In this document: in pieces, positions 22,901 through 30,910 of the stretch
Numbering within the stretch: the first letter of the stretch is position 1
Layout: each line of letters starts with the position of its first letter
Assembly: GCF_003945595.2 (NCBI RefSeq)
Contig: NW_024104294.1
Span: 749,001-813,000, forward strand
Direction: 5' to 3'
Source: Pipra filicauda
Taxonomy: Eukaryota; Chordata; Aves; Passeriformes; Pipridae
Length of the DNA: 64,000 nt
The notes under the pieces: model-generated
Databases searched by the model: none
The model's input: the letters and a program-made list of their open reading frames with translations, nothing else
Told to the model about the DNA's origin: nothing
Translations under genes and position numbers: made by a program

Positions 22901-25792
22901 TTCTATGATTATATTGCTTGGAAGTTCTGCAGTGTCTGCTTCTTTTTTAACTACCCTTTGTAATATTTTTTTCCCTGTTAATCTCATCAAATCTGTAGTA
23001 CAGCGTGAGTTTTGTTGTTTGATGTACTAATTTTTTTTTCCTCTCATATTTTATAGATAGGGATTTCTTTTCAACCTGCTGAGGTACAAAAGAATGTTTA
23101 TGCATCAGTAATAGAAGATATGATTTTAAAGGTAAGAAATTATTTCACAATAAGGATTTAAATGTAATTGTATTAACTCAGGAATTAGGAAAAAAATTGA
23201 ATATCTTTATTTATATGCGTTTATCAAATTAGGAGATCAGGGTCTGATGTCTGTCTTTCTACACATATGGGCAGGTATAAATCTGCCCAAAGAGTCATAC
23301 ACTTTTGTGAGTGTTTCCAGCTTTCTAGCTGATTTGTTGACTTCGACACGGAACTGTGATTTGCAGTTTCTCACTGCCACTAAGATACTGACTCATTCTG
23401 TAATTTTGAAAATACCTCTTACTTTGTCCTTCCCTTCATAACTGGGTGTGAATCTGCCAGAATTGTGTAAGATTTGATTATTTTATACAAAGTTAGCTAT
23501 TTTTCCCTAAATACCTTTCGGGTGCTTTGCTTGTGTTGTCTCTGCTGGGAAACTGCTGAATTCCTGCAGACAGTAACAATTCTGCCTTGTGTGAGAAACC
23601 ATTCCTCTATCGTAATTGCTTTTGGAAGAACAGAGAAATGGTTTTGTACCAGCTTGGAACAGCATGGAGCTGGAGTTCTTGGGTTTGGACTGAAGGCTAA
23701 CACAGATTATTTCTAGCAGCACTCTGCTGTATTTCATGCCAAAGATGATTTTGGGGGTTCTTTTTACAGATTGCTGCTTATTAGAAGGTGAGTTTTTAAA
23801 AAGCTAATTGGTTCCAGGTGGCACATGCACTCCTGTGCATGCCTGTGCTGTGCTCCCTGTTACTTAGCATAGTTAAATTCTGATAGAGATACATCCATTT
23901 GTAGACACAGATTGTAACCATCAGGTTGCTCCATTACAATCGTAGAGTTATGCCAGTTTTCCTGACTGAATATCCCAGAAATCTCTGCTCTGGTCTTGAC
24001 ACAGCACAGAAAGACGAGAGCCTTAATTACTTTTGACTGAACCTTGGTTAAGCCAAGTGTTGGGCATACACCTGCTGGCTTCTTGCTGCCCAGACTAGAA
24101 GGTTTCTGAGGCAGTGTCTTGACCACGAGGAGTAGTTGGCAAGCATGTATCAGTTCCCAGGAGAATATCTACAATCTGCCATGTACAAAACCAGCTCTGG
24201 TGTGTGAGAGGAAGGGCCCTGAAATGCTCTTTGAAACACAGGCTCTGGAACATTGGATCCACCCTGCTGTGCACTTACTACTCTGCAGGTCCAGAGGGAA
24301 ACCAGGCTGGGCAGTTACAGTCTAAGCCCTGGGTGTCTGTTGGTCTCTTTCTTTTTGTTAAATATACACATCTTAAGTAATAAAACTCACTTGGGCATTT
24401 TGAGCTGCCCTCTGCTGATTGATTGAGGTTTGAAGTAAGCTAAAATTTCTGCTGCTCTGACACTGATACTCGAGCAAATAGCAAGTTTCCTGACTCTGTA
24501 ATGCTGTCTCCTAATGTTGTCTCCTCTCGCAGGCCACTGAGCAGCTCATGAGTGATATCCTGCGGCAGGCGCTGGCTGTGGCGTATCAGACGGCTCCTCA
24601 CAACAGGTACAGCAACTTGGTTCTCTGGGACCACTCACACCAGCACTGAGGGCTTGAATGGCTTGAGACATTTAGTCAGTGCGGGGCTCAGACCATGAGA
24701 GTGAGGGAATTTGTGGACTATATTCTGGGAAGATCCAAGCCTTATAAGGGGGTTCGTCATCTCCTGGCTCCATAGTGGCAAAGGATGGAAACATAAACAA
24801 CATCAAAGACTGGGGCAGGATTCTCTGGCGTTGCCACACCCAAAGGCAGATGACCTGTTTCTACAGAGCCATGTTGGAAGGACCTGCTAACTCTTGTCCA
24901 TCTCAGGCTACTGTGTAGACAACTTAGCCATGGCCTGCCAGAACTTAAACAACCTAAATAATCTCTGTATTTTGCTGATATACACTTCTCTGGCTCAGAT
25001 ATTGAGTGATTTTTATAGAATCATAGAATGGTTTGGGTTGGAAGGGACTTTAAAGACCATTTCGTTCTAACTCCTGCCATGGGTAGGAACACCTCCCACT
25101 AGACCGAGTTGCTCAGAACCCCATCCAACCTGGCCTTGAACACTTCCAGGGATGGGGAATCCACAACTTTCTCTGGGCAACCTGTTCCATTGTCTCACCA
25201 CCCTCACAGTAAAGAATCTTTTCTAATATCTTATGATTAGGCCACATTTTGATTTCTGTTCAGCAGAATGATTTGGGATAGCTTGAAATTGATTAAAAAA
25301 TAACAGTATGAGAAAATGTTAGCATAAATATTCACTTGTATGCAATGTGTAAATGTTTATACAATATACATAAAACGTATGTGTTATATGTAGAAATACA
25401 TACACAATTTCTGTGCTATAGAAGGTCAAGAATTAATATTTCAGCACTTGATATTCCTGTCTCGGTACCCAAGAGGTTTCCCTCAGTCTTGAGAGTGGCT
25501 TTTTTTGTGCTGTGACATTTTAATGCTTTTCCTGTGTTGCTCTAACACCTGCTCTCATATAATTTTTTTGATTGATATTTTTATTCCCCCCTCCCCCCAC
25601 ATTGGTAAATTTATTGGCTTGCTGCTTTATGGACACGTGCTTTTTTATGTATTATAATAGCATCTCTGATGCATTCCCTGCAGGACTCCAAGAGAGATCA
25701 CAGTGATGAATATTCACAAAGCCATCTGTAATATTCCCTTTCTTGACTTCCTCACAAACAAACATATGAAGATACTAAATGAGGAACAATGA
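1886..25792 (+). CDS. YEATS2: YEATS2, ATAC complex subunit (3' part, 19 exons)
   Basis: This is the C-terminal part of YEATS2, a nuclear scaffold of the ATAC histone acetyltransferase complex (GCN5/PCAF); its YEATS domain reads acylated H3K27 and is encoded upstream of the window. Coding exons: 1886-1989, 4495-4602, 5802-5972, 7152-7410, 8187-8348, 9565-9680, 10002-10157, 10873-11046, 11824-12022, 14625-14756, 15001-15099, 16108-16219, 17438-17511, 18550-18629, 19532-19733, 21088-21314, 23057-23131, 24533-24606, 25684-25792. All introns are GT-AG and all phases match, giving 2633 nt and 876 residues plus TGA. The first half is Ser/Thr/Gln-rich and low in structure. The last third is strongly conserved and includes a Cys/His patch ([14 protein letters not shown]) and the C-terminal region that in human ATAC pairs with NC2beta through a histone fold. 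Several psi-K-x-E motifs are present. Identity is very secure. I saw no frame break. Confidence 0.97.
3044..3170. repeat. AT-rich low-complexity block
   Basis: About 125 bases are almost entirely A and T. The phrase aatatatttaaatatt appears near the start (about 3051) and again near the end (about 3125). It lies in a YEATS2 intron with no flanking element recognised. Confidence 0.85.
3855..4195 (-). mobile_element. CR1 LINE 3' fragment (antisense)
   Basis: Reading from 3855, the sequence gives the reverse complement of a CR1 3' end: gaatcacagaatg, then accatccagtccaactcccc, then a CR1-type stretch ending near aagatccccctta. It is diverged and 5'-truncated and lies antisense in a YEATS2 intron. 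The upper boundary is approximate. Confidence 0.85.
4495..4602 (+). CDS. YEATS2: YEATS2 exon, 36 codons
   Basis: The acceptor is ...cctattcacag and the donor is gtattt. The exon is 108 nt, phase 0 at both ends, and so could be skipped without a frameshift. It encodes [18 protein letters not shown] at the start and LGAFTK at the end, a conserved YEATS2 linker. Confidence 0.95.
5802..5972 (+). CDS. YEATS2: YEATS2 exon with IKQE motif, 57 codons
   Basis: The acceptor is ...tgtttaccag and the donor is gtatga. The exon is 171 nt and phase 0 at both ends. It starts VIIKQEPGE, a perfect psi-K-x-E SUMO consensus, and continues with [18 protein letters not shown]. The middle is Gln/Pro/Ala-rich and GC-rich compared with neighbouring exons. 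Confidence 0.95.
7152..7410 (+). CDS. YEATS2: YEATS2 exon, largest in the window
   Basis: The acceptor is ...tttgttgcag and the donor is gtagag. It spans 259 nt, starts in phase 0 and ends after one base of a valine codon. It encodes [18 protein letters not shown] and then a run of short similar Val/Ala/Lys-rich segments ([22 protein letters not shown]), followed by four glycines. Confidence 0.97.
8187..8348 (+). CDS. YEATS2: YEATS2 exon ([10 protein letters not shown] segment)
   Basis: The acceptor is ...ttctttctag. The donor is gttagt, which places the boundary inside the apparent codons AAT GCT AGT. The 162-nt exon encodes [20 protein letters not shown] and ends [14 protein letters not shown]. 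It is among the most conserved stretches of the YEATS2 middle region. Confidence 0.96.
9565..9680 (+). CDS. YEATS2: YEATS2 exon with short Gly tract
   Basis: The acceptor is ...tggttacag and the donor is gtcagt. The 116-nt exon starts with two bases of a serine codon and ends in phase 0. It encodes [20 protein letters not shown] followed by [15 protein letters not shown]. As I recall it, the human protein has a much longer glycine-rich run here; this one has five consecutive glycines. Confidence 0.95.
10002..10157 (+). CDS. YEATS2: YEATS2 exon, 52 codons
   Basis: The acceptor is ...ctggatcag and the donor is gtaatg. It is 156 nt and phase 0 at both ends. It encodes [17 protein letters not shown] at the start and [15 protein letters not shown] at the end. 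Confidence 0.96.
10873..11046 (+). CDS. YEATS2: YEATS2 exon, 58 codons
   Basis: The acceptor is ...tttctccaag and the donor is gtgaga. It is 174 nt and phase 0 at both ends. It encodes [16 protein letters not shown] and later [19 protein letters not shown]. Confidence 0.96.
11824..12022 (+). CDS. YEATS2: YEATS2 exon, Ser/Thr-rich
   Basis: The acceptor is ...ttatgcag and the donor is gtacta. The 199-nt exon ends after one base of a glycine codon. It encodes [15 protein letters not shown] at the start and PMTGKATVS at the end. The ICVSQ segment and the GKATVSG junction match the family. Confidence 0.94.
14625..14756 (+). CDS. YEATS2: YEATS2 exon ([15 protein letters not shown])
   Basis: The acceptor is ...cttcttgcag and the donor is gtaaag. 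The 132-nt exon begins with two bases finishing the glycine codon. It encodes [20 protein letters not shown] and ends [11 protein letters not shown]. Confidence 0.97.
15001..15099 (+). CDS. YEATS2: YEATS2 exon, 99 nt
   Basis: The acceptor follows a long pyrimidine tract (...tcatctccag) and the donor is gtaaca. It encodes [16 protein letters not shown] and ends STVSITK. The phases are 1 in and 1 out, so the exon is symmetrical. Confidence 0.93.
16108..16219 (+). CDS. YEATS2: YEATS2 exon with VKME and VKTE motifs
   Basis: The acceptor is ...tctttgaag and the donor is gtaatt. The 112-nt exon encodes VKMEPDSTG, then [16 protein letters not shown]. The last codon is split AA|C and reads Asn after splicing; the human protein, as I recall, has Lys. 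VKME and VKTE are both psi-K-x-E motifs. Confidence 0.95.
17438..17511 (+). CDS. YEATS2: YEATS2 exon ([11 protein letters not shown])
   Basis: The acceptor is ...cccttgcag and the donor is gtaagc. The 74-nt exon encodes [20 protein letters not shown] and ends IAEK. This amphipathic helix-like segment opens the conserved C-terminal region. Confidence 0.96.
18550..18629 (+). CDS. YEATS2: YEATS2 exon ([16 protein letters not shown])
   Basis: The acceptor is ...gttttttag and the donor is gtaatc. The 80-nt exon completes a serine codon and encodes [20 protein letters not shown], then GKRRAAE, ending in phase 0. GKRR is a small basic cluster. Confidence 0.96.
19532..19733 (+). CDS. YEATS2: YEATS2 exon with WCRCHGY patch
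   Basis: The acceptor is ...gtttgtcacag and the donor is gtgagt. The 202-nt exon starts [20 protein letters not shown], a predicted helix, and continues [20 protein letters not shown]. It ends [14 protein letters not shown] with one base over. The two cysteines, two histidines and PPDPE motif look like the best conserved part of the C-terminus. Confidence 0.97.
21088..21314 (+). CDS. YEATS2: YEATS2 exon, acidic coiled segment
   Basis: The acceptor is ...tctttttcag and the donor is gtaata. The 227-nt exon encodes [20 protein letters not shown], then a Glu/Lys-rich stretch with [17 protein letters not shown]. It contains another psi-K-x-E motif (IKKE) and is likely helical or coiled-coil. Confidence 0.96.
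21315..23056 (+). other. YEATS2: YEATS2 intron carrying the young CR1
   Basis: Apart from the CR1 at 22270-22911, the 1.7-kb intron shows no other recognisable feature. Bases 21700-21900 are purine-rich (gaaagggagagggag and similar). Confidence 0.75.
22270..22911 (+). mobile_element. CR1 LINE, 5'-truncated, ORF2 tail still open
   Basis: This fragment encodes the C-terminal part of CR1 ORF2 (end of the reverse transcriptase region) from 22289 to 22825 with no stop or frameshift. Recognisable motifs are [36 protein letters not shown] and [20 protein letters not shown]. The 3' UTR follows and the element ends with the diagnostic repeat gattctatgattctatgatt. It sits sense-oriented in the intron between YEATS2 exons 21088-21314 and 23057-23131. 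The open frame and low apparent divergence suggest a relatively young insertion. It lacks the N-terminal endonuclease and most of the RT, so it cannot move on its own. Confidence 0.95.
23057..23131 (+). CDS. YEATS2: YEATS2 exon, 25 codons
   Basis: The acceptor is ...attttatag and the donor is gtaaga. The 75-nt exon is phase 0 at both ends and encodes [20 protein letters not shown], then DMILK. It begins the C-terminal helices attributed to the histone-fold region. Confidence 0.96.
23132..24532 (+). other. YEATS2: YEATS2 intron, no feature seen
   Basis: I see no exon, repeat or RNA gene in these 1.4 kb. Confidence 0.65.
24533..24606 (+). CDS. YEATS2: YEATS2 exon ([14 protein letters not shown])
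   Basis: The acceptor is ...cctctcgcag and the donor is gtacag. The 74-nt exon encodes [20 protein letters not shown], then APHN and two bases of an arginine codon. It has a helical pattern typical of a histone-fold helix. Confidence 0.96.
25015..25265 (-). mobile_element. CR1 LINE 3' fragment (antisense)
   Basis: It begins atagaatcatagaatggttt, then gttggaagggactttaaaga, and runs through a phrase on failing to reach full length typical of CR1 3' ends (cagggatggggaatccacaa). It is antisense within the last YEATS2 intron (24607-25683). Confidence 0.93.
25684..25792 (+). CDS. YEATS2: YEATS2 terminal coding exon
   Basis: The acceptor is ...attccctgcag. The exon encodes [20 protein letters not shown] and ends [13 protein letters not shown] followed by TGA at 25790-25792. 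The length and last residues match the family C-terminus, so the gene ends normally. Confidence 0.97.
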
Positions 25793-27149
25793 AATAGAGC
25801 AGAGAAGATGCTACAGGAAAGGTGGATTTATGACTGAAGTTGGGTTGACAAATCCAGTATTTCTGTAGAACACTTATATACATTTATAACGTTGGGCTAC
25901 TAGATTGTTACCTCCAATTAAAGATGCACCTTAATGCAACAAAATGATGCTCTGTTCCAAATCAAGTTGTTAAATGTCAGTGTTTACTTGGTAAGTGTGT
26001 GTTCAGTGGCTGAACAAACATTGTCAGTTTGCATCAAGTTGCTAGCTGTGAGAGGCTCCACAGGCCTGGTTCCTCTGAGACAGTTCTATTGATGAGATTG
26101 AACTGGGTTTTAAGATAAAAATTATGCTTTTTGATGCAGTCTACATGTGAGTTGGTTTCTCCATGCAGTGGGCAGGGCACTTGCTTTGGCATTCTGAGTG
26201 TGAGAAAAGTCTAAGGCAGCTTTTAAAGGTGGGTCATTTGAGTAGATGGATGGGGGTAGGTTTGGATGTCAGGGAGCAGAAAGCTGATCGCTGCAAAAAT
26301 TCTGCCAGTCCTGCCCGAGCATGATGTGTGTGACTGAGAAACACAGCTGGGTAGGCTGATCAGTAGCTTTCTCAGCTAAGTGTCACCTCACCAAATTCCT
26401 TACCACTCTAGAGGATGTGTCAGATGCTGCTTTTCTTAGTCACCTCAGAAAGGGTAGACTGGCACATTCTCAGTCAAGATGAGCAAACCACGGTCAGGCC
26501 TGAGAAGATTTGACTGACCACTTGTCCTGCATGGGAGGGGAAGGAGCAAGGACAGCATTCAGTGTTTGTGGGCTTGGACTGGCTGAAACACTTTGCTTGC
26601 CCAGCAAGTGCCTCCCCAGGCTGTCAGAAGGTTTGGAGTGTGCTGGAGGGCAGGTGACCAGCTGTGTTGTACAAGTCTTAATGTTTTGGCAGTGTTCATT
26701 AATGATCAGCTTAGACCGAAGTGCTGTGGGAGCAGCACTACTTTGGATTAAGTTCTGTTCTACAAGCCTGATAGGATGAAAAAGTCAGAGATTTGCTGCT
26801 TGTGGGGAGATCCTCTGATGTCTTGACTGCAGGAAGAAATTCTGCTACTAACCCCAGCACTTACCTGTCTCAGGAACATCACTGGTGAGGGAGACATGTC
26901 TGCAGCCTGGCTATCAACACCTCGCTGGAGAAGGCTTCGCTGACAACATCCTGACCACTTCACATCCACCACCCCTTTGTCTTGCCTCATGGGGGCTTGC
27001 TGGTAGTGTGAATAAGCCATTGTGAAGCTGGTGGGACTCCTGTGGGACTGTCATGCTTTCAGCGTGCTTGTTTTGTGTGGCAGTGCTGTTGTGTGGGTGG
27101 AGCATGGGTCAAACAGCCAGAACCTCCAATGTGCTGATCTCAGCTGGGT

Positions 27150-27320
27150 CTCTGATCTGCTGCATGGCCTTTGATTTAATCACTCTGTGCCTCAGTTTCC
27201 CCATCTCTGATCATGGGGAGCAGGATACCTACCTCATAGGGGTGTACTGAGGCCTCGCTCTTGTTGGTGCCGTGCTTTGACAATACAAAGCCTTTTATAA
27301 ACATTAAGCTACAGTTATCT
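27150..27320 (+). mobile_element. MIR-like CORE-SINE remnant
   Basis: The phrase ctctgtgcctcagtttcccc followed by atctctgatcatggggagca and tacctacctcataggg is the recognisable MIR core. The tail ctttgacaatacaaagcc with ttttataaa resembles its 3' part. It is sense-oriented in the probable YEATS2 3' UTR. MIR elements are abundant in mammals but scarce and ancient in birds. The boundaries are approximate. Confidence 0.75.
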
Positions 27321-28109
27321 TTCCTGGCCTGGGGTAGGAACAGAAATCTTCAAAATGTTATCTTTTGGTGCTTTTTTTGGGTAGAAGACAGATGATGGTA
27401 GCTCCAGTAGTGTGCACGAACTGTGAAAAATGGTTCAGTTAAAGCGTGGCTTCAGGGTGGCTTCAGGCTTTGAAGGAGAGTAGCCCAGGTTTAATGCAGT
27501 TGTTAAACTGAAGAAAGCACTGTGTACCTCAGAAGGGGTCCTGCCTGTCTTCTCCTTAAATAAAACTAGGGTCTGCAGGAAAGCCCCTCTCAGTTCATCA
27601 CAGCTAACAGGGAGCTGTAGTTCTCTTCAATGTAAGAGTGGCAAAACCTGACCCTTGAATCCAGGAAATGGGACCAATGGATGAAATCCAAACAGCATTC
27701 GGAGAAGGACTTAAATGCCCCCGGGAAGGACGTTACAGATGCTCTGGATTCAAAAGCTAATCCTGGCTTGTTCGGGTGAGCTGAGTGCAGGATTGCCTGC
27801 GAAAGGAAAGGGCACAGCTTAGCCCTGACATTAGTTTATCAGCAGAGGTCAGTGTGACGGAGTCAAGCAGTGGTGATTATGTTTCAGCTCAGTGTGGAGT
27901 AGAGAGGAATCCCAGTAGCTGGGGAACTGCAGGCCCCATGCTTTGTAGGCTGTAGTGATTTCCAAGCCTGTACTTACAGGCATCCCTGTGTGCTTCTTTT
28001 AGTGCATCAAAAGAAAAGAGAAGGGCATTTTCAAGATCTGTCACTGTCAGGACAGCCTGCAGCTTGTGTGGGAACAGCCTTTTGGGCAAACTCAGTTGTG
28101 CTATGATCT

Positions 28110-28621
28110 GCAATGACCTTGAGTAGGGTATGCAGTTTTGGGCAGCACAATATAAAAAAGGCATTAAGCTATGAGAGAGCGTCCAAGGGAAGCCACGAGA
28201 ATGGTGAAGGGTCTGGAGGAGAAGCCTTATGAGGAGCAGCTGAGGGCACTTGGTTTGTTCAGGCTGAAGGAGACTGAGGGGAAACCTCATTGCAGTTACA
28301 ACATCCTCATGAGGGGAAGCAAAGGGGCAGGTATTGATGTTTCTTGTGACCAGTGACAGAACTCAAGGAAATGGCACGAAGCTGAGTTGGGGTAAGATTA
28401 AGTTGGATCTCAGGAAAAGGTTCTTCACCTGGTGGTTGGGCACTGAACAGACTCCCCAGGGAAGTGGTCGCAGCACCAAGCCTGCCTGAGTTCAAGAAGC
28501 AGTTTGAACAGCGCTGTCAGGCACATGGTGTGACTCTTGGGGTGTCCTGCACAGGGCTGGGAGTTGGACTTGATGATCCTGATGGGTCCCTTCCAACTCA
28601 GCATATTCTATGATTCTGTGA
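28110..28621 (+). mobile_element. CR1 LINE fragment, degraded
   Basis: The order of CR1 ORF2-tail phrases is clear (gaatggtgaagggtctggag, gaggagcagctgagggcact, ttggatctcaggaaaaggtt) and it ends catattctatgattctgtga. Stops and frameshifts break the reading frame, so it is older than the copy at 22270. It lies in the probable YEATS2 3' UTR. Confidence 0.92.
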
Positions 28622-29313
28622 CACACACATTTCCAGCCCCTGTCTCTTCTGGGCTTAGTTTCTGGGATTGTGATATGCCCAGAGCAACTTTTGAGGATGC
28701 AGGAGCTTGTCTTTGGGCATCTGTTTGCAAATTGTGGCTTCTTTGCCTGTGTCCTGCTTGTCTGTGAGGAATGGAATTTCAGAATGAGTCCTGCACCTGG
28801 CTCTGAAGCAGGCAGGTAATGACTCCTCATTCTTAATGGGGTTCTTGCACAGGAGATCTATTGCTACATTTCTGAGCAACCACAGGTTATTCTCTTAGGA
28901 GATGCATATGAATAGTATATAAAGTTTGCTGAAGAAAAATAAATTGTTAAAAGCAGATAGGAAATGACAAATTTGTTTAGTCCTTCACATGTAGGAAACG
29001 TTTGCAACAAGTTCTTTGCATTTTGAATAGTGGTGGGAGAAAAATTTGTTGGTGAGAAGTTCCTGTGGGAATTGCTTGGAGATGAGGTAGAGATTGTGGA
29101 ATTTCACACACCTGTTCAGGTGTTTGTGGAATGCTACATGTGATATGGTGTGTTGAAATGTTATGGTGTATTTCTCTGGCTTTTGAAAGAGTCTGGATAC
29201 AAGTTAAAGATCCCTTTACAAATATTACCCATGTTTGTAATGCTGAGTGTTTAAATCCTTCATGTTATCTGTATTATACTGTATAATTGTGTAAGATACG
29301 TACGTATGTTTAC

Positions 29314-29319
29314 AATAAA
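29314..29319 (+). promoter_or_regulatory. YEATS2: Candidate poly(A) signal of YEATS2
   Basis: A canonical AATAAA preceded by an AT-rich stretch. It is the last such hexamer before the intergenic CR1 fragment and minisatellite. Confidence 0.55.
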
Positions 29320-29727
29320 TTCTTTTATTAGCTGTGCCCTAGCACAATTCTAATTTGTCTTGACTGTCACCTGTCACTCAGCGTTTCTCCAAATTCGCAG
29401 ATACTTTTGTGCTCTGTGTATTCAGAATGTCCTAGTTAGTTCTGGATAAAAATTGCTAGTTGTGGAACTGATCTGAAGGAAAAGGTAATTTTTCCCTTTC
29501 CTAGTTATTTTAAAAAGCTCCTGGTTTAGGAGGCTGGGGGAAGGGAAGCCAGGAGCTGAGCTCCAATCTTTCATCCTCCAGAGCAGCCTGTTTAAACAGC
29601 AAGTAATTGGTTTATGTGGAAGATTGAAAAGCAAGGTGGGTTGAGGTTGTCCAGCTGCCAGACGCCCACCCAGCCACTCTCACTCCCCTGCAGCAGATGA
29701 AGAAGCTTGTGGGTCAGGATAATTTAC

Positions 29728-29915
29728 CAGAGAATCATTTAGTTTGAACAACACCGCTAAGACCATCGGGTCCTACAGTAAACCCAGCACTGCCACGTTC
29801 ACCACAAAACCGTGTGCCCAAGTGCCACACCTGCACATCTGGTAAATCCCTCCACCGATGGGGACTCCACCACTGTTCTGCTCAGATCAAGGCAGTCTCT
29901 GTAGGTAAAACCAGG
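29728..29915 (-). mobile_element. CR1 LINE 3' fragment (antisense, old)
   Basis: The sequence agaatcatttagtttgaaca, then agaccatcgggtcctacagt, then a phrase ending tggggactccaccactgttc is the reverse complement of a diverged CR1 3' end. It lies just past the probable YEATS2 3' end. Confidence 0.8.
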
Positions 29916-30200
29916 GACATCACGTACCAGTTACTGCCGTAGGCAAAACAGACTCGACTTTAAAAATTAGTTGAATGGATTGCCAAAGAGAGCTGGATGG
30001 TGAGAAGCAAAGACAAGAAAAAACAACTGAAAAAAGCATCCTGTGTCCCCCCCCAACTCATTTTTCCTCAGATTGACTTCTTCAGTCCTTCACTCCCGAC
30101 TGCTGCCTCCTCCGTCCCTCAGGCACTGGGCGCAGCCGGCTCCTCAGGGGTTCGGCTCCCTCGGCTGCCCGGGACCCGGCTGTGTCCGGCACAGGGCAGC

Positions 30201-30910
30201 CCCCTCCCCTCACAGAGACCCCCCACAGCTCTGCCCTCCCCTCACAGAGACCCCATAGCTCTGCCCTCCCCTCACAGACCCCCCACAGCTCTGCCCTCCC
30301 CTCACAGACCCCCCACAACTCTGCCCTCCTCTCACAGACACCCCACACAACTCTGCCCTCCTCTCACAGAGACCCCACAGCTCTGCCCTCCTCTCAGACA
30401 CCCACACAGCTCTGCCCTCCTCTCACAGACCCCCCACAGCTCTGCCCTCCCCTCACAGACACCCCCCACAACTCTGCCCTCCCCTCTCAGACACCTTCCC
30501 ACAACTCTGCCCTCCCCTCACAGAGACCCCACAGCTCTGCCCTCCTCTCACAGACACCCCCCACAACTTGCCCCTCCCCTCACAGAACACCCCCCCACGC
30601 TCTGCCCTCCCCTCAACCGGGACACCCCCCCCACAGCTCTGCCTCCCTCTCAGAGACCCCTCACAAACTTGCCCTCCCCTCTCAGACCACCTCCCACAAG
30701 CTCTGCCCTCCTCTCACAGACACCCCCCACAACTCTGCCCTCCCCTCACAGACACCCCACAAGCTCTTCCTTCCTCTCACAGACACCCCCCACAGACTCT
30801 GCCCTTCCCTCACAGACACCCCCCCACAGCTCTACCCTCCTCTCACAGACACCCCCCCACAGCTCTGCCCTCCCCTCTCAGAGACCCCTCTCCTCTCACG
30901 GAGACTCCCC
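30201..30910. repeat. C-rich minisatellite, about 21 copies of a 30-36 bp unit
   Basis: The unit reads roughly ctctgccctcccctcacaga followed by a C run and cacag. The ctctgcc landmark recurs at about 30231, 30261, 30291, 30321, 30352, 30381, 30411, 30441, 30472, 30506, 30536, 30567, 30601, 30637, 30668, 30701, 30733, 30764, 30797, 30830 and 30863. The period is 29-31 bp in the first nine copies and mostly 31-36 afterwards, because C runs are longer. All three plus-strand frames stay open for long distances because the unit lacks stops, which explains a spurious 343-codon frame at 29997-31028. The minus strand carries runs of three to eight G. Confidence 0.95.

Larger units (their letters stand above)
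25793..29335 (+). other. YEATS2: YEATS2 3' UTR (probable extent)
   Basis: The sequence after the stop has no open frame of interest. Candidate poly(A) signals are attaaa at 25917-25922 and aataaa at 27559-27564, 28938-28943 and 29314-29319. The last is the strongest candidate because an AT-rich approach and a GT-containing downstream stretch surround it. If it is used, the UTR is about 3.5 kb and includes a MIR-like SINE and a CR1 fragment. If the first is used, the UTR is about 150 nt. The choice cannot be made from sequence alone. Confidence 0.55.
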
